Assembly: GCA_033977485.1 (NCBI GenBank)
Contig: CM066993.1
Coordinates: forward strand, 28,200,001-28,264,000
Source of the DNA: Hydrangea macrophylla
Taxonomy: Eukaryota > Streptophyta > Magnoliopsida > Cornales > Hydrangeaceae
Direction: 5' to 3'
Length of the DNA stretch: 64,000 nucleotides
Part shown: piece after piece, positions 10,585-22,955 of the stretch
Position numbering within the stretch: the first letter of the stretch is position 1
How the letters are laid out: every line of letters starts with the position of its first letter
The notes under the pieces: generated by a model
What the model was told of the DNA's origin: nothing
Seen by the model: the letters and a program-made list of their open reading frames with translations, nothing else
The model's database searches: none
Program-made: the position numbers and the translations under genes

Positions 10585-11455
10585 TGTAGACACCCCATTT
10601 TGTCGGCTATCAGATTTAGGAGACCCATAGCTTGGTGGTTCACAATGATCGAAAAAGACTCAAAATAAGGACTCTTGGAAGTTAGTTCTATTTCTCAAAA
10701 TGCCCAGAATGACCAAAATGCCCCTGAAAGCCCAAAAACTCCCAGATTTGGTCCCAAAGTTCTCGAAACATGCTACGTCATAAGAAAAGTGATAAAATGA
10801 GTTTCTAAAAGAAATCGGGTGAAATCGTCAGCTCCCAGAGACCCCCGGAAGTCCCGGAAGTTCCCGGAAAGTCCCCGTTGACCGGTTTGACCAAGGTTTG
10901 ACTAGGTTTGACCAGTTTGACCAAGTTTGACCGAAAATTGTCCGAATTCACCAGAATCATTTTAAATCATGAGAAAAGTGTTAAAACAAGTTCCAAAAGA
11001 AAATCGAGCGAAAACATCAGCTCCCGGGAACTCCCGGAGGTTTCTAGAACTTACCCGGGAATCCCAGGTTTGACCAGTTTGACCAGAATTTGACTTTGGA
11101 ACCAGGGCACCAAAACAATTTTCAAACATTTTTCATGGATACTAGAGGTCAATAGTTTTCCAACGGTATATCGCACGTAATTTCTGGATTTAAAACGAAT
11201 TTATTATGAATTTTCAAAGGCGAAAAAGGCGATCAAATCAGCTTTTATCGCGAATACCGCAAAACTTTTCAAGGTGACCTATCCCCGAACTATTTTTTAT
11301 GTAAAGTAGACTCCATTAACTTTCCAACGGTATATCATAACCTCAATTTGGAGTTCGTACGCATTTTCTATGAATTTTGGACGAAATAGGGCCTTTTCGC
11401 GAATACCGGAACTTCAGGGGGGCTAAACAGCATTATCTGGACGAAGGGAGGAGCA

Positions 11456-11678
11456 GTGCCGCCGCGGCACTGGCCCACTGCCGCCGCGGAACTGGCCCAG
11501 TGCCGCCGCGGCACTCCCCTCCAGAACATTGAGTTTTTGTAATTTCTTTTGGGGTCCCAATTTGATATATTAGAAATCAAAACGACGTAGTTTTGGTTCC
11601 CAGCTTATTTTGGACCAATGGGAGACCATTTTAAACTTTTTAAAACTCCATTTACCACCCCTCCTTTGCCTATAAAAG
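11456..11678 (+). promoter_or_regulatory. Tat-A LTR promoter with GC-rich palindromes
   Basis: Three near-palindromic units with CCGCCGCGG cores (11456-11470, about 11479-11492, 11500-11514) lie 157 bp before TATAAAAG at 11671. The solo copy on the other strand keeps the units (49575-49589, 49599-49613, 49619-49634) and the same distance to its TATA box (49411-49418). Confidence 0.5.
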
Positions 11679-12397
11679 AAGTCATTTACTTCCATTTAGG
11701 GGAGAGACATGGAAGCTTAGAGTAAGCTTAGGAAGAAACTCTAGGGAAATATAGAGAGAGAAAGAGAAGAAGTAGTCTTCTTCTTCCATTTTTTCCAATC
11801 AAAGTGAGTTTTAATCTTGTTTTCCTCCACCATTTTTCTATATACCTCATCATCAATATACCCAATCACCATTCTTGAGCATTCTTGAGTTAGGAAGCTA
11901 CTTCCATGTCCAAATGTCAAAATCTATGAGTGAAACACCAAGCTACAAGTCCAAAATCATATTGATTATCATCTATTGATTGTTATTTACTTGCTTGTTC
12001 ATATTATGTTCATCTCTTCTTAATCTCATTTCTTTTTATTTTCTTTATTTACTTATTAGTTCATCATCATCTAAGTGATGACATGAAGTTTGGGGTGAGT
12101 GAATCCTTATGGATAGTAGCTCTTGACCTCAAAAACATGTTTGATAGATGATGATCATAACCTCAATACTTCCAAGATGTTCTTGAAATGTATTGAAGTT
12201 ATGTCCAAAATAAAAATGAATCTCTCCAAAAATATTGGGAGTTCTTTGATGATTCAAGGTTGGATGAGGTTCTAAGTGGTCACATGGTCATCTCAAGAGT
12301 TTAAGTTCATGCTTTGAACATCTATTTCAAAACCCCCAATCAAGAACTCAAACTATATTTCAAACCCAAATCCATTTTCTTCAAGAATGATCCAAAA

Positions 12398-14210
12398 CAG
12401 TGAGCTGTTCAGATTCAAAGATTTGTTTTGAATTAAATACTTGAGTTATGATGATGAAACCACTTGGAAAATCTTCCTACGACATCATAGTTTGTCCCCA
12501 ATTTTTCCCATCAATTATAGAAATGTGAAAGTATTTGTTTTGGATGTGAGAAGTTCATATTCATAATCTGCCTCTGTTCTCACAGAATGCTCACCCAACT
12601 TCTTGCACTTATTCTGGATATTTTCGTCACTGTACATATATCTTTTCTATTTGTTTTATAAAACTTGGGTGTCTTAGAAAACTTTTGGTATATAATGGGT
12701 CATCATAAACCTTTTCTTTGATTTATGAAAAATCATACAAAATCAGTCAACAGTGCAGCTTTTGTTTCTGAGTCATGTGTACATTCTGATTTATTTCTTT
12801 TAATCTGTGATAGCTATTGATGTTTGGCTTTTTGGGTTATTTTCTAGACACAATAAGGATGATCTCTGATTTTGTTCACATTTTTCTAGGCACGTTTGAC
12901 CTCCCATTATAATATTACAAAGTAATGCATACAGTCTGTCCACTATTCACAGCATTTCACTTTTTGGCTTTCACACTTTGATGCAACACTCTCTTGTATC
13001 TAGATGAACCCATATCCCATGCACATGTTCTTTACCACTTTTAGCATGCTATATCATATCATGTATCATCTATCCTCTCATGTATCATACTCCCATAGAT
13101 TCTTGAGTTTGATTTCCAAATAAAACCATGGTTTGCAAATACTTGGGAAGTTCTTGAAATAAGTTAGGAATTGATATTCCAAGTGGTTAGAATATTCATC
13201 CAAGATCTGGAAGTATACTTTCAAAACCCTCATTTCAAAACCCCCCTCTTAAACCCCTCATTTTGATTTCAAGAAATAAACCTTGTTTTTATCAAAACCC
13301 TCAAAACAGTGAGTCATTTAACTTCAAGGAATTATTTTGAGTTCAATACTCAATGTATGAATGCAAGACCACTTGGAAAGTCTTTCTAACTCACTGTATA
13401 ACACCCATGATTTTTGGCTTGACTTGGAAGTACTTGAAAATGGTCCATTTGGACCCAAACATTCCTTCCAAACATTCTGTTTTTGCTGTCACAGCAGCTA
13501 GGTCAACTTACGACCTCTTTTCCAGAAAACTTTTCCAAAAGGGGTGGTCCTAAATTATTTTTCCCTTAAAATTCAATGTCTTAGGGAACTTTCTGTATAC
13601 AATGGGCCTCTAGATCATTCTTTTTCATTTTCTAAGATTTTCTAACATTTCAGTCGACAGTACGAACTCTGTTTCTGAGTGACCTCTATTGTTTATATAA
13701 TTTCTCTCAATCTGTGATAGCTATTCAAGATTGGCCTTTTGGGTTATGTTCTAGACACAATAAGGAACATCTCCATAAAAAATCATGCATTGAAAACATT
13801 CCTAACCCCTCTTTTCAAATTCCAAAAGATCATGCTACTGTTCTGTCCACTATTCACAGCAAGTACATTTCAACTTTCATTCTTTGATTTGATGCTCATA
13901 TGCATTCCAAATTAGTTCATATCTTAGGAAGTAGTCCATACTACATTTGTACACATCCCATGTTAATTTAATTCATTCATTCATACACATTTTAGACTTC
14001 TAAGTCATTCTAGAAATCCATGTACACAAAACACACTACAACCTTTGCACATTTTACATACATACATTGCATTCATGCAAGATTTGGAGTTTTTGTAACT
14101 CTTAATCTAAGAAGATTATAAAGAATGATCACGATCATACGTTCATGCTTCCCCTTTGATCTAATCATCCTTTCTCATCCGTCCCGGGGATTGAGAGATC
14201 TTCTTTTCTC
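12398..14210 (+). repeat. About 907-bp tandem duplication inside the Tat-1 LTR
   Basis: Landmarks repeat at a constant offset: CAGTGAG at about 12398 and 13306, and ATCTGTGATAGCTATT at 12803 and 13710, with related flanks (TTCTAGACACAATAAGGA, 'GTCCACTATTCACAGCA'). The two copies are well diverged. The minus-strand Tat-A solo LTR has one copy only. The exact edges are not resolved by eye. Confidence 0.75.
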
Positions 14211-14794
14211 AAAGAATAACATGCATCATACTAGCTTGTTAAGCATATTTTGATTTCTTTGTTTATTTGTTTCAAGAACAATTCACGTCCCCTTTAGATT
14301 AGGAAAACTTTATTATCTGATACATGATTAGACAATTTTTCCTAGGTTTATTTGTGTGATCTTTCACTTTGCATTGTGTGATATTTGGCTTAGATCTTAT
14401 GAATGATATCTTATCTTTAGATCTTCCATTTCAAATCTCCTTATGTGATGTAATATACTATCATAGTATTATTTGTCGAACCATACATAGTATAAGATGA
14501 TTATTTGGATGCTAATTGAGGCCCGTCGAAAGACGGGGCGAGTTGAGGGTGTTTTAGTCGCGACAAAGGCTCCTTCCTCTCTCGTACCAAAACCCCGAAC
14601 CAAGTTCTTTGGTGATGAAGGGCCGGTGCCCTTATCCGCTTGGGTGAGTCAAAATTAGGTTTCTTGGTTCCTTAAAGACCAAGTGGCGACTCTGTATCTG
14701 TTTTCAACAGACCATTTTCTTTTCTTTGATCCAAGTCAAATTCCTTTTCAAAACAGTCTCAAACAAGAGAAGTGGTCCACTTCCGGTGTCCACA

Positions 14795-16937
14795 AGGTTC
14801 TGATCACAACGTAACATAAAGTCAACAGAAGTTATTAACTATTACACATCAGAGTCTTGAATCAAATATAAGACAGTGGAAGTACAAATGCCAAGGCAAC
14901 ATATGCCTGACTACAAAAAGGGTTCTAAAACGGTAAAGACAATTAGCTATAATTCTAGTCTAGCCTTCAGTTGGCGTAGAGGTAGTCCTCGCCGTAGTAG
15001 TCTTCTTCGGTCTGACCTCCGTCGGGGAAATCCTCCATAGGGACTCCATCACCAGTATAGTAGTCTTCTCCTACAGGCCCTTCACCTGTATAGTCATAAC
15101 CAGGGTGCGCTGGAACGTAGAAATGTCCAGCGGCATAAACGCCGTCAGCTTAATGAAAGCCGAGTGAGTTAAATACTAATAGGGTATCGACTATTGATAT
15201 TATCACAAGTTATAAATAGTAACCAAATTAGAATTCAGTAAGGGTAACTCCTTTAATCAAACCAATGATTTGATTACTGTCATCCTATTCATTTTAAGAT
15301 CGACAACGCGTCCTGATAGGGGAACAGACTCGACAGTAGTTCAACTCTATAACACACCATTGCTCATCCACCGTTTTTAAGAACATATGCACAGTTCACC
15401 GCATGTCATGGATATCACGTTAGTCCATCCCCCGCTTTTAAGAACATATGCACAGTTCACCGCATGTCAGGGATATAACGCTTTAAGCAACAGTACATCA
15501 TTCTATGCCACGACTTAGCGACGTCTACCAGTGATCACGGTTCACCGCATGTCATAGACACCTTCGTCTGTCTACCGCTTTTAAGAACATATGATTAGAT
15601 CATCTGACTATCTTAGGGCAAATGGTCCGGTTCACTGCAAGTTGTAGACACCTTCGTCTGTCCACCGCTTTTAAGAATATATGATCGACCAACGCCCGCC
15701 CACGCAAGGTTCTCGAATCTTAGCAAACCTACTTAAGTTCAACTCTATTACCGATACATGACAATCCCAATGTGGCCCGACTACTCTGAATGAAATGAAC
15801 GTTAACTCCAAAGGATTCACGACTATTCCGTTATCTAACATCATAAACATTATCCGTTAATCTTATTGTTACTACGATCCTATGCCGCATTAGCTCATTA
15901 TCCTGTTTGTATTATAACAATAAAGCCTGCTGGGAATATTGAATAGTAATTAAACAACTAAACAGTTATAACATCAACTAAACAAGTAAAACAGTAAAGT
16001 GTAACTGCCAATCGATTGGGACAAGGGTCCAATCGATTGGTATAAAAAAGGTAACAATCGATTGGTAAAAAGTTCAATCGATTAGTAAAAAGTTCAATCG
16101 ATTAGATAACAATCCATATCAATCGATTGCTAACTTTGTCAATCGATTGGTGATTCTGCAAAGGCAATCGATTGGATAAAATATCAATCGATTGGGATTT
16201 AAATGATGGCAATTGATTGGCAAAAGTCCCATTCGATTGGGACTTCGTCTTCTTCACAGTGAAGACTGTCCAGAACATAAAAACGGGAAAATAAATGGTT
16301 TCTTCTCCATTCCTTCATTCAAACACGTTCTAATATCAATACATGGTTACCAAGTGAGTTTAGAACTCACCTTAGGATTAGGGGGTGTGTTTGGGAACGT
16401 GTATTGAAGCTTGGAGATTCGATGGTGGTCTTCCTCCCTCTTTCTCTAGTTCTCTGTCTTCTCTCTTCTCTTTCTCCTTCTCCTTCTCCTTCTTTTCTTC
16501 TTCTTTCTGGTCTTCTTCTTCTTCCTTTTCAATCTCTTTCTCTGTATGTGTGAGTGAATAGGTGTATATATGTGTATATATATATGAGTGTATATATATA
16601 AAATACACACACAAGACTCTCCCTCTCACTCTCTCTGATTTCTGTAAACAGAAATCCGCCTAAAATGGGCTGGTATATATAGAGAGAAAGTGTTCACGTG
16701 GCCTCTCCTCAGCCAGAGCAAAAGAATCTGCCCAGCTGCCTCCAATCGATTGGCATAAGTGTCAATCGATTGATAAAAGCAATCGATTGGTATCCAAAAT
16801 AAGGCAATCGATTGGAAAACTTGTCAATCGATTGGTGTCCAAATTATACCAAGGGTAAGGCCAGGCTCAAACAAGTATTAAAAGAAGCATACAGGGTCTT
16901 GTTCACATAATATATTACAAAGATACAGGGTATTACA
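14795..16937 (-). repeat. 3' LTR of the Tekay element, lacking its last part
   Basis: Closely matches 23104-25223. On the minus strand it starts TGTAATACCCTG (at 16937) and reads leftward. The final part of the LTR, present in the other copy as 22963-23103 (about 140 bp), is missing because Tat-1 is inserted here. CAATCGATTGG palindrome clusters lie at about 16015-16240 and 16743-16840, with a TATA box at about 16672-16680. Confidence 0.85.
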
Positions 16938-16989
16938 TCATCCACCACTCATTAAAGATTTTGTCCCCGAAATCCAAAATAAGCAGGGA

Positions 16990-18444
16990 TCAAAACAAAA
17001 ATGGAAACTTCTCTCGCATTTCTGACTCCAGCTCCCATGAAGCTTCTCCTTCGTCGTGGTGCTTCCACTGAACCTTCATTAGCGGGATCTCCTTGTTTCT
17101 GAACCTTTTCACTCCTCGATCTAGAATACGCACTGGTCCTTCGTTGTATGTCACGTTCTCGTTCACCTCGATATCCTCAAAACTGATCTCGTGCGTTGGG
17201 TTGTGGGCACATTTCCTCAACATGCTGATGTGGAAAACGTTGTGCACTCCTGACATCTTTGGCGGCAATGCAAGTCGATAAACAACCTTCCCAACACGTT
17301 CTAGGATCTCAAACGGTCCAATGAATCGCGGCGACAACTTGCCTCTTTTCTGTCCGAATCTGACGATACCTCGAACTGGCGAGACTTTGAGTAGCACATG
17401 ATCTCCAACTGCAAACTCTAGATCTTTCCGTCGCTTATCGGCATAGCTTTTGTGTCTGGATTGCGCTGTCTTCATCTTTTCTCGTACAATCTGGATCTTC
17501 TCGCTGGTTTCTCGAATCATCTCAGGCCCAAGTAGTTGAGTATCTCCGACTTCGGCCCAACATAGCGGCGATCGGCGAGGTCTTCCATACAAAGCTTCAA
17601 ACGGCGCCATCCCTATGCCCGTGTGGTAGCTGTTGTTGTAGGAAAACTCGATCAAAGGTAGATGCGTCTCCCATGAATTCTCAAATTCAACGACACAGGC
17701 TCGCAACATATCCTCCATCACTTGATTGACTCGTTCGGTCTGACCGTCTGTCTGTGGATGAAAGGCTGAACTCAAATTCAATGAAGTTCCCATTGCTGTC
17801 TGAAGGCTTTTCCAGAATTCTGCGGTGAAGCGTGAATCTCGATCTGAAACTATTAAGACAGGTACACCGTGCAGTCGCACTACTTGCTCTAGATACATCC
17901 GGCTCAATCTTTCAACACAGTACGTCATGCTATAGGCGATAAAATGTGCTGACTTGGTGAGTCGATCCACTATTACCCAAATAGCGTCGTGGTTTTGCTG
18001 AGACTTTGGCAATCCAACCACAAAATCCATGGTGATGTGCTCCCATTTCCATTGGGGAATCGGTAGTGGTTGTAGGAGTCCAGGTGGTTTCTGATGCTCT
18101 GCCTTCACTTGTTTGCAAATAAGACATTGCGATACATACTCGGCCACTTCTCGCTTCATTCCTTCCCACCAGAATTTTCTCTTCAAGTCCTTATACATCT
18201 TGTTTCCTCCTGGGTGGATAGTCATCCTTGACTTGTGTGCTTCATCCAGAATGTTCTTCCTGAGACCATCGTCATTTGGCACACAAAGTCTACCTTTGCA
18301 TCTTAGTGCTCCCGTCCGTACTAATACTCCATATCTCTGGTTCCTTTGCGGACATCTTAGCAAACCATAACTTGAAATTCTCATTCGACTGTTGAGCTTC
18401 CAAGATGCAGCTGATGATAGTCGGTTGCAAGACAAGACATCCAA
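16990..18444 (-). pseudogene. int: Tekay integrase and chromodomain
   Basis: The open stretch encodes integrase: an HHCC zinc-binding region (HPGGNKMYKDLKRKFWW, then CLICKQ), the DDE core (MDFVVGLPKS, VSDRDSRF, and the Glu in QTERVNQVMEDML), a C-terminal GPFEILERVG block and a chromodomain-like tail (RILDRGVKRFRNKEIPL, VQWKHH, ASWELE). Chromodomains of this clade are thought to steer insertion to heterochromatin. The first 40 or so codons overlap the end of the RNase H frame, marking a frameshift near 18310-18330. The three catalytic acids are visible. Confidence 0.85.
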
Positions 18445-19267
18445 GGTGTTGTCCTTCTCCTGATTCCACTGGTCGAAGGTTGAATTCGGCTAACGTCTCC
18501 ATTGCTCGCCATTCTCTAATCAACATCGAAGCAACCAAAAGGCATGGCCTCCGGCTCAGAGCGTCGGCTACAACATTTGCTTTACCCGGGTGGTATTGCA
18601 AAGAGAAGTCGTAGTCCTTGAGTAGTTCCATCCATCTCCGTTGTCGCATATTCAACTTCTTCTGAGAGAACAGGTACCTTAAACTCTTATGATCTGAGAA
18701 CAAGTCAAACTTTTCTCCATACAAATAGTGTCTCCAAATCTTCAGGGCAAACACGATTGCAGCTAGTTCCAAGTCGTGCGTCGGATAGTTCTTCTCATGC
18801 GGCTTCAATTGTCTTGATCCGTATGCGATGACATTCCCCTCTTGCATTAGCACACAACCAAGTCCTTGGTGTGATGCATCACTATAGATTATGAATTGTT
18901 CACCACTCTTAGGTATCGCAAGCACGGGTGTTGAGGTTAGTCTCTCTTTCAATTCCCGAAATGCATCCTCATATTTATCAGTCCATTCGTACTTCGTCTC
19001 CTTCCTAGTCAGGCTTGTCAACGGTCCTGCGATTCTAGAGAATTCTTCCACAAATCTCCGGTAATACCCCGCCAATCCAAGGAAACTCCTAACTTCGGTC
19101 GCGTTGGTTGGTCTGTTCCAGCTCAAGACTGCATCGATCTTAGATGAGTCTACGGAAATCCCATCCTGTGATATCACATATCCCAGGAATTTAACTTCCT
19201 GAAGCCAGAATTCACATTTACTGAATTTCGCATACAGACTATTGTCTCTAAGAGTCTGTAGAGCAAT
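18290..19267 (-). pseudogene. Tekay RT C-terminal part and RNase H
   Basis: In the frame of the upstream RT but separated by the TAA at 19268-19270. It shows the connection region ([17 protein letters not shown], ending in APLTSLT-like GPLTSLTRK) and RNase H ([55 protein letters not shown]), which degrades the RNA strand during reverse transcription. Asp, Glu and Asp positions typical of the active site are present. It runs into a frameshift before the integrase. Confidence 0.85.
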
Positions 19268-20353
19268 TTATAGATGCTTCTTATGTTCCTCTTCCGTCCT
19301 TGAATAAATTAGAATGTCGTCGATGAATACTATAATGAATTGATCCAGATAGGGTCTGAATACTCTATTCATTAGGTCCATGAATACTGCCGGGGCATTA
19401 GTCAATCCAAAAGACATCACTAAAAACTCGTAGTGTCCATATCTCGTCCTGAAGGCAGTTTTTGGTATGTCTTTTGGTCGAACTAGCAATTGATGGTATC
19501 CTGAACACAAATCAATTTTCGAGAATATCCTTGATCCTTGCATTTGATCGAATGGGTCGTCTATCTGGGGAAGTGGGTATCTATTCTTGATCGTGACTTT
19601 ATTCAGCTCCCTGTAGTCGATATAGAGTCGTAGCTCTCCGTCTTTCTTTTTCACAAATAGAACTGGTGCTCCCCAAGGTGATGTACTGGGGCGAACAAAA
19701 CCTAAGTCTTCAAGTTCCTGAACTTGCTTCTTCAATTCTAGCATTTCTGTTGGCGCTATCCGATACGGGGTCTTGGAAATCGGCAACGTTTCGGGTGCTA
19801 ACTCAATGCAGAAGTCTATCTCTCTCTTCGGTGGAAGTCCTGAGATACTTCGGAACACATCTTCAAAGTCTTGAATAACGGGGATCTGGTTGATAGTAGG
19901 CTCCGTGATAAACATGTCGCTCAACGGTTGGCACTGAAATCTGATCTGCGGGCAACCAGGCGTCGAAAAGACAATGGTCCGACTAATATAATCCAGGTTA
20001 GCGCCATACTTAGTAAGCCAATCCATTCCTAGTATCACGTCGAACTCAGACATTGACAAGACTATCAAGTCTGCCAGAAGATTTCTATCCTCTAGTGTTA
20101 AGGGACAATCCTTGCACACCTTACCTAACCTAACGGATACTCCCAAGGGCGAAACGGCATTAAGGGTTGGCTCAAGTGCTAGGGGTAGCAATCCCAAATC
20201 ACGTACCATCTTAATAGCTATAAAAGAACGGGCGGCACCGGTATCAAACAAAGCTCTAACTTGACAGTGAAATAAAATGAGTGTACCTTCCAAGTTCTGC
20301 TGTTCCTCAGCATTATACCCTGCATTGTTAGGGATGATGGCATTCACCCTAAC
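19268..20353 (-). pseudogene. Tekay protease and reverse transcriptase
   Basis: The same frame as gag, bounded by stops at 20354-20356 and 19268-19270. Protease: [14 protein letters not shown] keeps the catalytic [48 protein letters not shown] and the FIDD active site (19316-19327). Gag and pol read in one frame, as usual for plant chromoviruses. The stop after HKKHL cuts RT from RNase H. Confidence 0.88.
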
Positions 20354-20356
20354 CTA

Positions 20357-21472
20357 TCCTTGCTGTCCTTGATGTCTTTGAGCAGGCGCCCCATAGTAGC
20401 CTTCACGTGGTGCTCGACAATCCTTGCTTATGTGACCAGGCTTGTTACAGTTGCGGCAGACGAGGTCATTACGGCAGCTAGTCTTGGGGGCTGTGCAATA
20501 CCTTGCAATATGTCCGGGCACTCCACAGTTGAAACATCCATCAGTGTTCTGTCGCTGGGCGGCGGGCTGTGCCTGAGGTGGTCCTCGCTGTTGATTCTAT
20601 TATCGAGGAAAATTAGCTTGGGGCTTCCTTGTCCCATCCCATGTACGCTTGGTTCCCTGGTAGTTGTTGGTCTGGGGTTTCCATCCTTGATTGTTCCTCG
20701 ATGATTGCGCGGAAAAGTTCCTTGGTTGGAAGGTCCTGGGTGGAGATCGATTCGCTTGTGGTCCTTACACAGGGTAAGCATCCTTTTCCAAACTTGAAGC
20801 AAGACGGACAATCCCTTCAAATGACTGGCCCAGATGGCCTATCATCATGTGCCGGAGGTGTGGGTTGAGTCCTTGGTGGAATCGCTTGACCTTCTTGATG
20901 GAGGTGTCTATCATATGCGGAGCGAAACGAGAAAGTCGCTCGAATTGTGTAGTATACTCCCTGACTGTCCAGTTTCCTTGGGTTAGACTCAGGAAATTCC
21001 TCTCTTGTTGGTCTCTTTCGTCCTCAGGAAAATACTTCTCGAGAAATCGAGTCTTGAATGCTTCCCAAGGCATTCTCCTTGCAGCGTCGATCCCAATTGT
21101 GGCTCTCTCAGCCTCCCACCAGTCCGCAGCGGAGTAAGTCAGTTGAAATGCGGCTAGACGTCTCTTGTCAAGCTCACTGCACTCCAGGGCTTCAAAGATT
21201 AGCTCCAACTCTCGTATCCATTGCTCTGCTTTCCAGGACTCTGCCATGCCGTCGAACTTCTCGGGTCGCAGGCCACGAAATCGTTCCAACAGCTTATCAC
21301 CTGCCTGTCTTAGGGGGACAACGTGGTTGTTGCCGTTGTTATTGGTGGCATGATTGTAGGTATCACCGATGTGCTCCATCCGTTGCATGAAAGCTTCGAA
21401 GACTCCAGTTGGGTCCATACCCTCGGGAATGGGTGCTCCCAGTCGTGCTTGGTTCCTTGTGGGTCCCACCAT
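20357..21472 (-). pseudogene. gag: Tekay gag (capsid and two zinc knuckles)
   Basis: ATG at 21472. Residues about 45-235 are a retrotransposon gag domain (LRPEKFDGMAESWKAEQWI, AADWWEAE, FLEKYFPEDERDQQERNFLSL, FERLSRFAP). The first frame ends at TAA 20765-20767. The same frame continues past this and two more stops (20600-20602, 20597-20599) to two CCHC zinc knuckles: CFNCGVPGHIARYC and CRNCNKPGHISKDC. The knuckles bind genomic RNA during packaging. Three premature stops make it a pseudogene. Confidence 0.88.
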
Positions 21473-21869
21473 AGTGATCCATGTGAGGTGTACCTATGAA
21501 GGACCTAACGATTAGCAGACAATCTTCACAGGGAATGACCATAATTAATTAACAGAAAGCAAAACATGGATCAAAATCACAACCATAACATAATAATGAG
21601 ACGATAACAGAAATAATCAAGAGAAACGATCTGCCATATATATATACCCAAAAGATGTACAGCGGAGTACACAACAGATCATCTGTGTACCGCGTAGTAC
21701 ATGGTCCTATACAAGATCTAAACAAAAGGAAAGATATACACAAGACCACTACTGGTGGCTACCTATACAAAAAGGCTATGGTCCATAGCTGTCTATGTAA
21801 GCATCAAAAGTAAGTGGATAACATGTCCTAAAGTCAAACGTAAAAGTCTAAGTCCTAAAGGTACTGGAC
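21473..21869 (-). other. Spacer between the extra ORF and gag
   Basis: No coding signal. It includes an imperfect inverted pair around TGTACAGCGGAGTAC (21656) and GTACCGCGTAGTAC (21687), which could fold into a hairpin in the transcript leader before gag. Confidence 0.3.
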
Positions 21870-22824
21870 TCAAAAGATGTCCACATCGGATCCATAGATA
21901 GAAGCCTCGTCCTCTGGGGCAACCTCAGATAAAACATCATCCTCATCCATATCATCGTCATCCATCACGTCCTCATCCTCTATCACAACATCCTCAATCA
22001 GCTCAGGTCCATCATGCTCTACAACAGCTCCCAAATCCCCTGCATCAGCGGCCATGTCAGCCTGGGCTGCATCAAATGCGGCTGCAAGTGCCTTAGCCTG
22101 TACCATAGCCTGTGCCAACTCTGGTGCTCCAATCTCAAATCCATGGGGATGTGCAGCCATCTCTGCAGCCCACTCAACTGCCAGCTGTGCTCTAACTCCT
22201 CCTGGTAAGACTGGTACTACTGCATCATCACCTGCGTCATCATCGGCAGCTGCCTCCTCCTCCCCTATCGGATAACCCTCTGCAACTAAAATATCCACGC
22301 CAACTGGCACATCCATACTGGCTGGGGTCCTCGGGGTCCTCCTCCTCCATATCATACTCCGACTCCTCGTCATTGGTGTCCTCGTCCTCCTCATCCTCCA
22401 TCTCCTCATCGTCATCCTCTGGTTCATCCTCGCCATTGCTCTCATCATCATCCTCCGAATCCTCATCTGCTGGGGGTGCATCAGCCATGTCCTCCTCCGG
22501 TGGGGGTGGAGGTGTCTGGGGTGGTGGAGGCGCTGTTCTAACCTCCACAAGTACAACCTGGTACGAAGAACGGTCTCGTGACATCAGTAGAGAATCCTCC
22601 TCGATGCGTTTGAAGATCTCCTTGTGGTAGATCATCTCCCGACGTATCACTTCTGGGTCCTGGGTCCCAAATCTCTGCTGCTCAGTCCGCATGTCCCGCT
22701 CTGTCTCTGTAATAGCTCTCTGCCTAACCTTCCAGGCATAGTACTATGGATCTGCTGGCGCAATACTCCTCTCATACACATAGTGTCCTCCAAACTCGTC
22801 TAGAACGAACAGCGGCGGTGTCAT
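21870..22824 (-). pseudogene. Extra acidic ORF between 5' LTR and gag (ORF0-like)
   Basis: Same strand as gag-pol. It begins at ATG 22822-22824, about 115 bp after the primer site, and ends at TGA 21870-21872, about 400 bp before gag. The N-terminal part (MTPPLFVLDEFGGHYVYERS; WKVRQRAITETERD) looks folded, the middle is Pro-rich then almost purely Asp/Glu, and the C-terminal part is Ala-rich and ends acidic (EASIYGSDVDIF). One in-frame TAG (22744-22746) and one frameshift near 22300-22335 break it; otherwise it spans some 318 codons. I recognise no family. Its length in sense and its ordered composition argue that it was a real gene. Confidence 0.6.
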
Positions 22825-22940
22825 GCTACCTGAAAAGGGACTACCTTAAGTCAGAACTATTCTTAATACTCATCTATAGAATCTCAAGGTTCTAGGACCA
22901 GATGGTGTGGGACAATCTGTGAGCGAAAAGGTATACAACC

Positions 22941-22955
22941 TAGGCTCTGATACCA
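22941..22955 (-). other. Primer binding site (initiator-Met tRNA), Tekay
   Basis: On the minus strand this reads TGGTATCAGAGCCTA, complementary to the 3' end of initiator methionine tRNA. It lies seven bases from the LTR edge at 22963. Confidence 0.85.

Larger units (their letters stand above)
6152..14794 (+). mobile_element. Tat (Ogre-like) retrotransposon, 3' part (Tat-1)
   Basis: This is the 3' internal region (6152-10584) and the 3' LTR (10585-14794). The lineage is shown by the LTR start TGTAGACACC after AAAGAGGGGCAAAC, by hairpin repeats shared with Tat-2, and by the related LTR 3' block. The left part is interrupted by Athila-1 and lies outside the window. Its right end abuts Tekay LTR sequence in the middle of that LTR, so Tat-1 most likely inserted there, with AGGTT (14795-14799) as expected target duplication. 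Confidence 0.75.
10585..14794 (+). repeat. 3' LTR of Tat-1 (Tat-A family), 4210 bp
   Basis: The LTR runs from TGTAGACACCCC to ...GGTGTCCACA. A solo copy of the same family lies on the minus strand at 47218-50503 (3286 bp). The size difference is almost wholly explained by an internal duplication of about 907 bp. A TATAAAAG box lies at 11671-11678. The block 14521-14700 is related to the same part of Tat-2 LTRs and contains TGGCGACTC at 14684-14692. Confidence 0.8.

Noticed and set aside
16378..16629. Glu/Lys-rich ORF on the minus strand of both Tekay LTRs
   Set aside because: It translates CT-rich and TATG microsatellites within the LTR leader; the two copies differ by indels that reflect repeat slippage.
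22373..22630. Ser-rich ORF on the plus strand
   Set aside because: It is the antisense shadow of the Asp/Glu-rich stretch of the accessory ORF on the minus strand.
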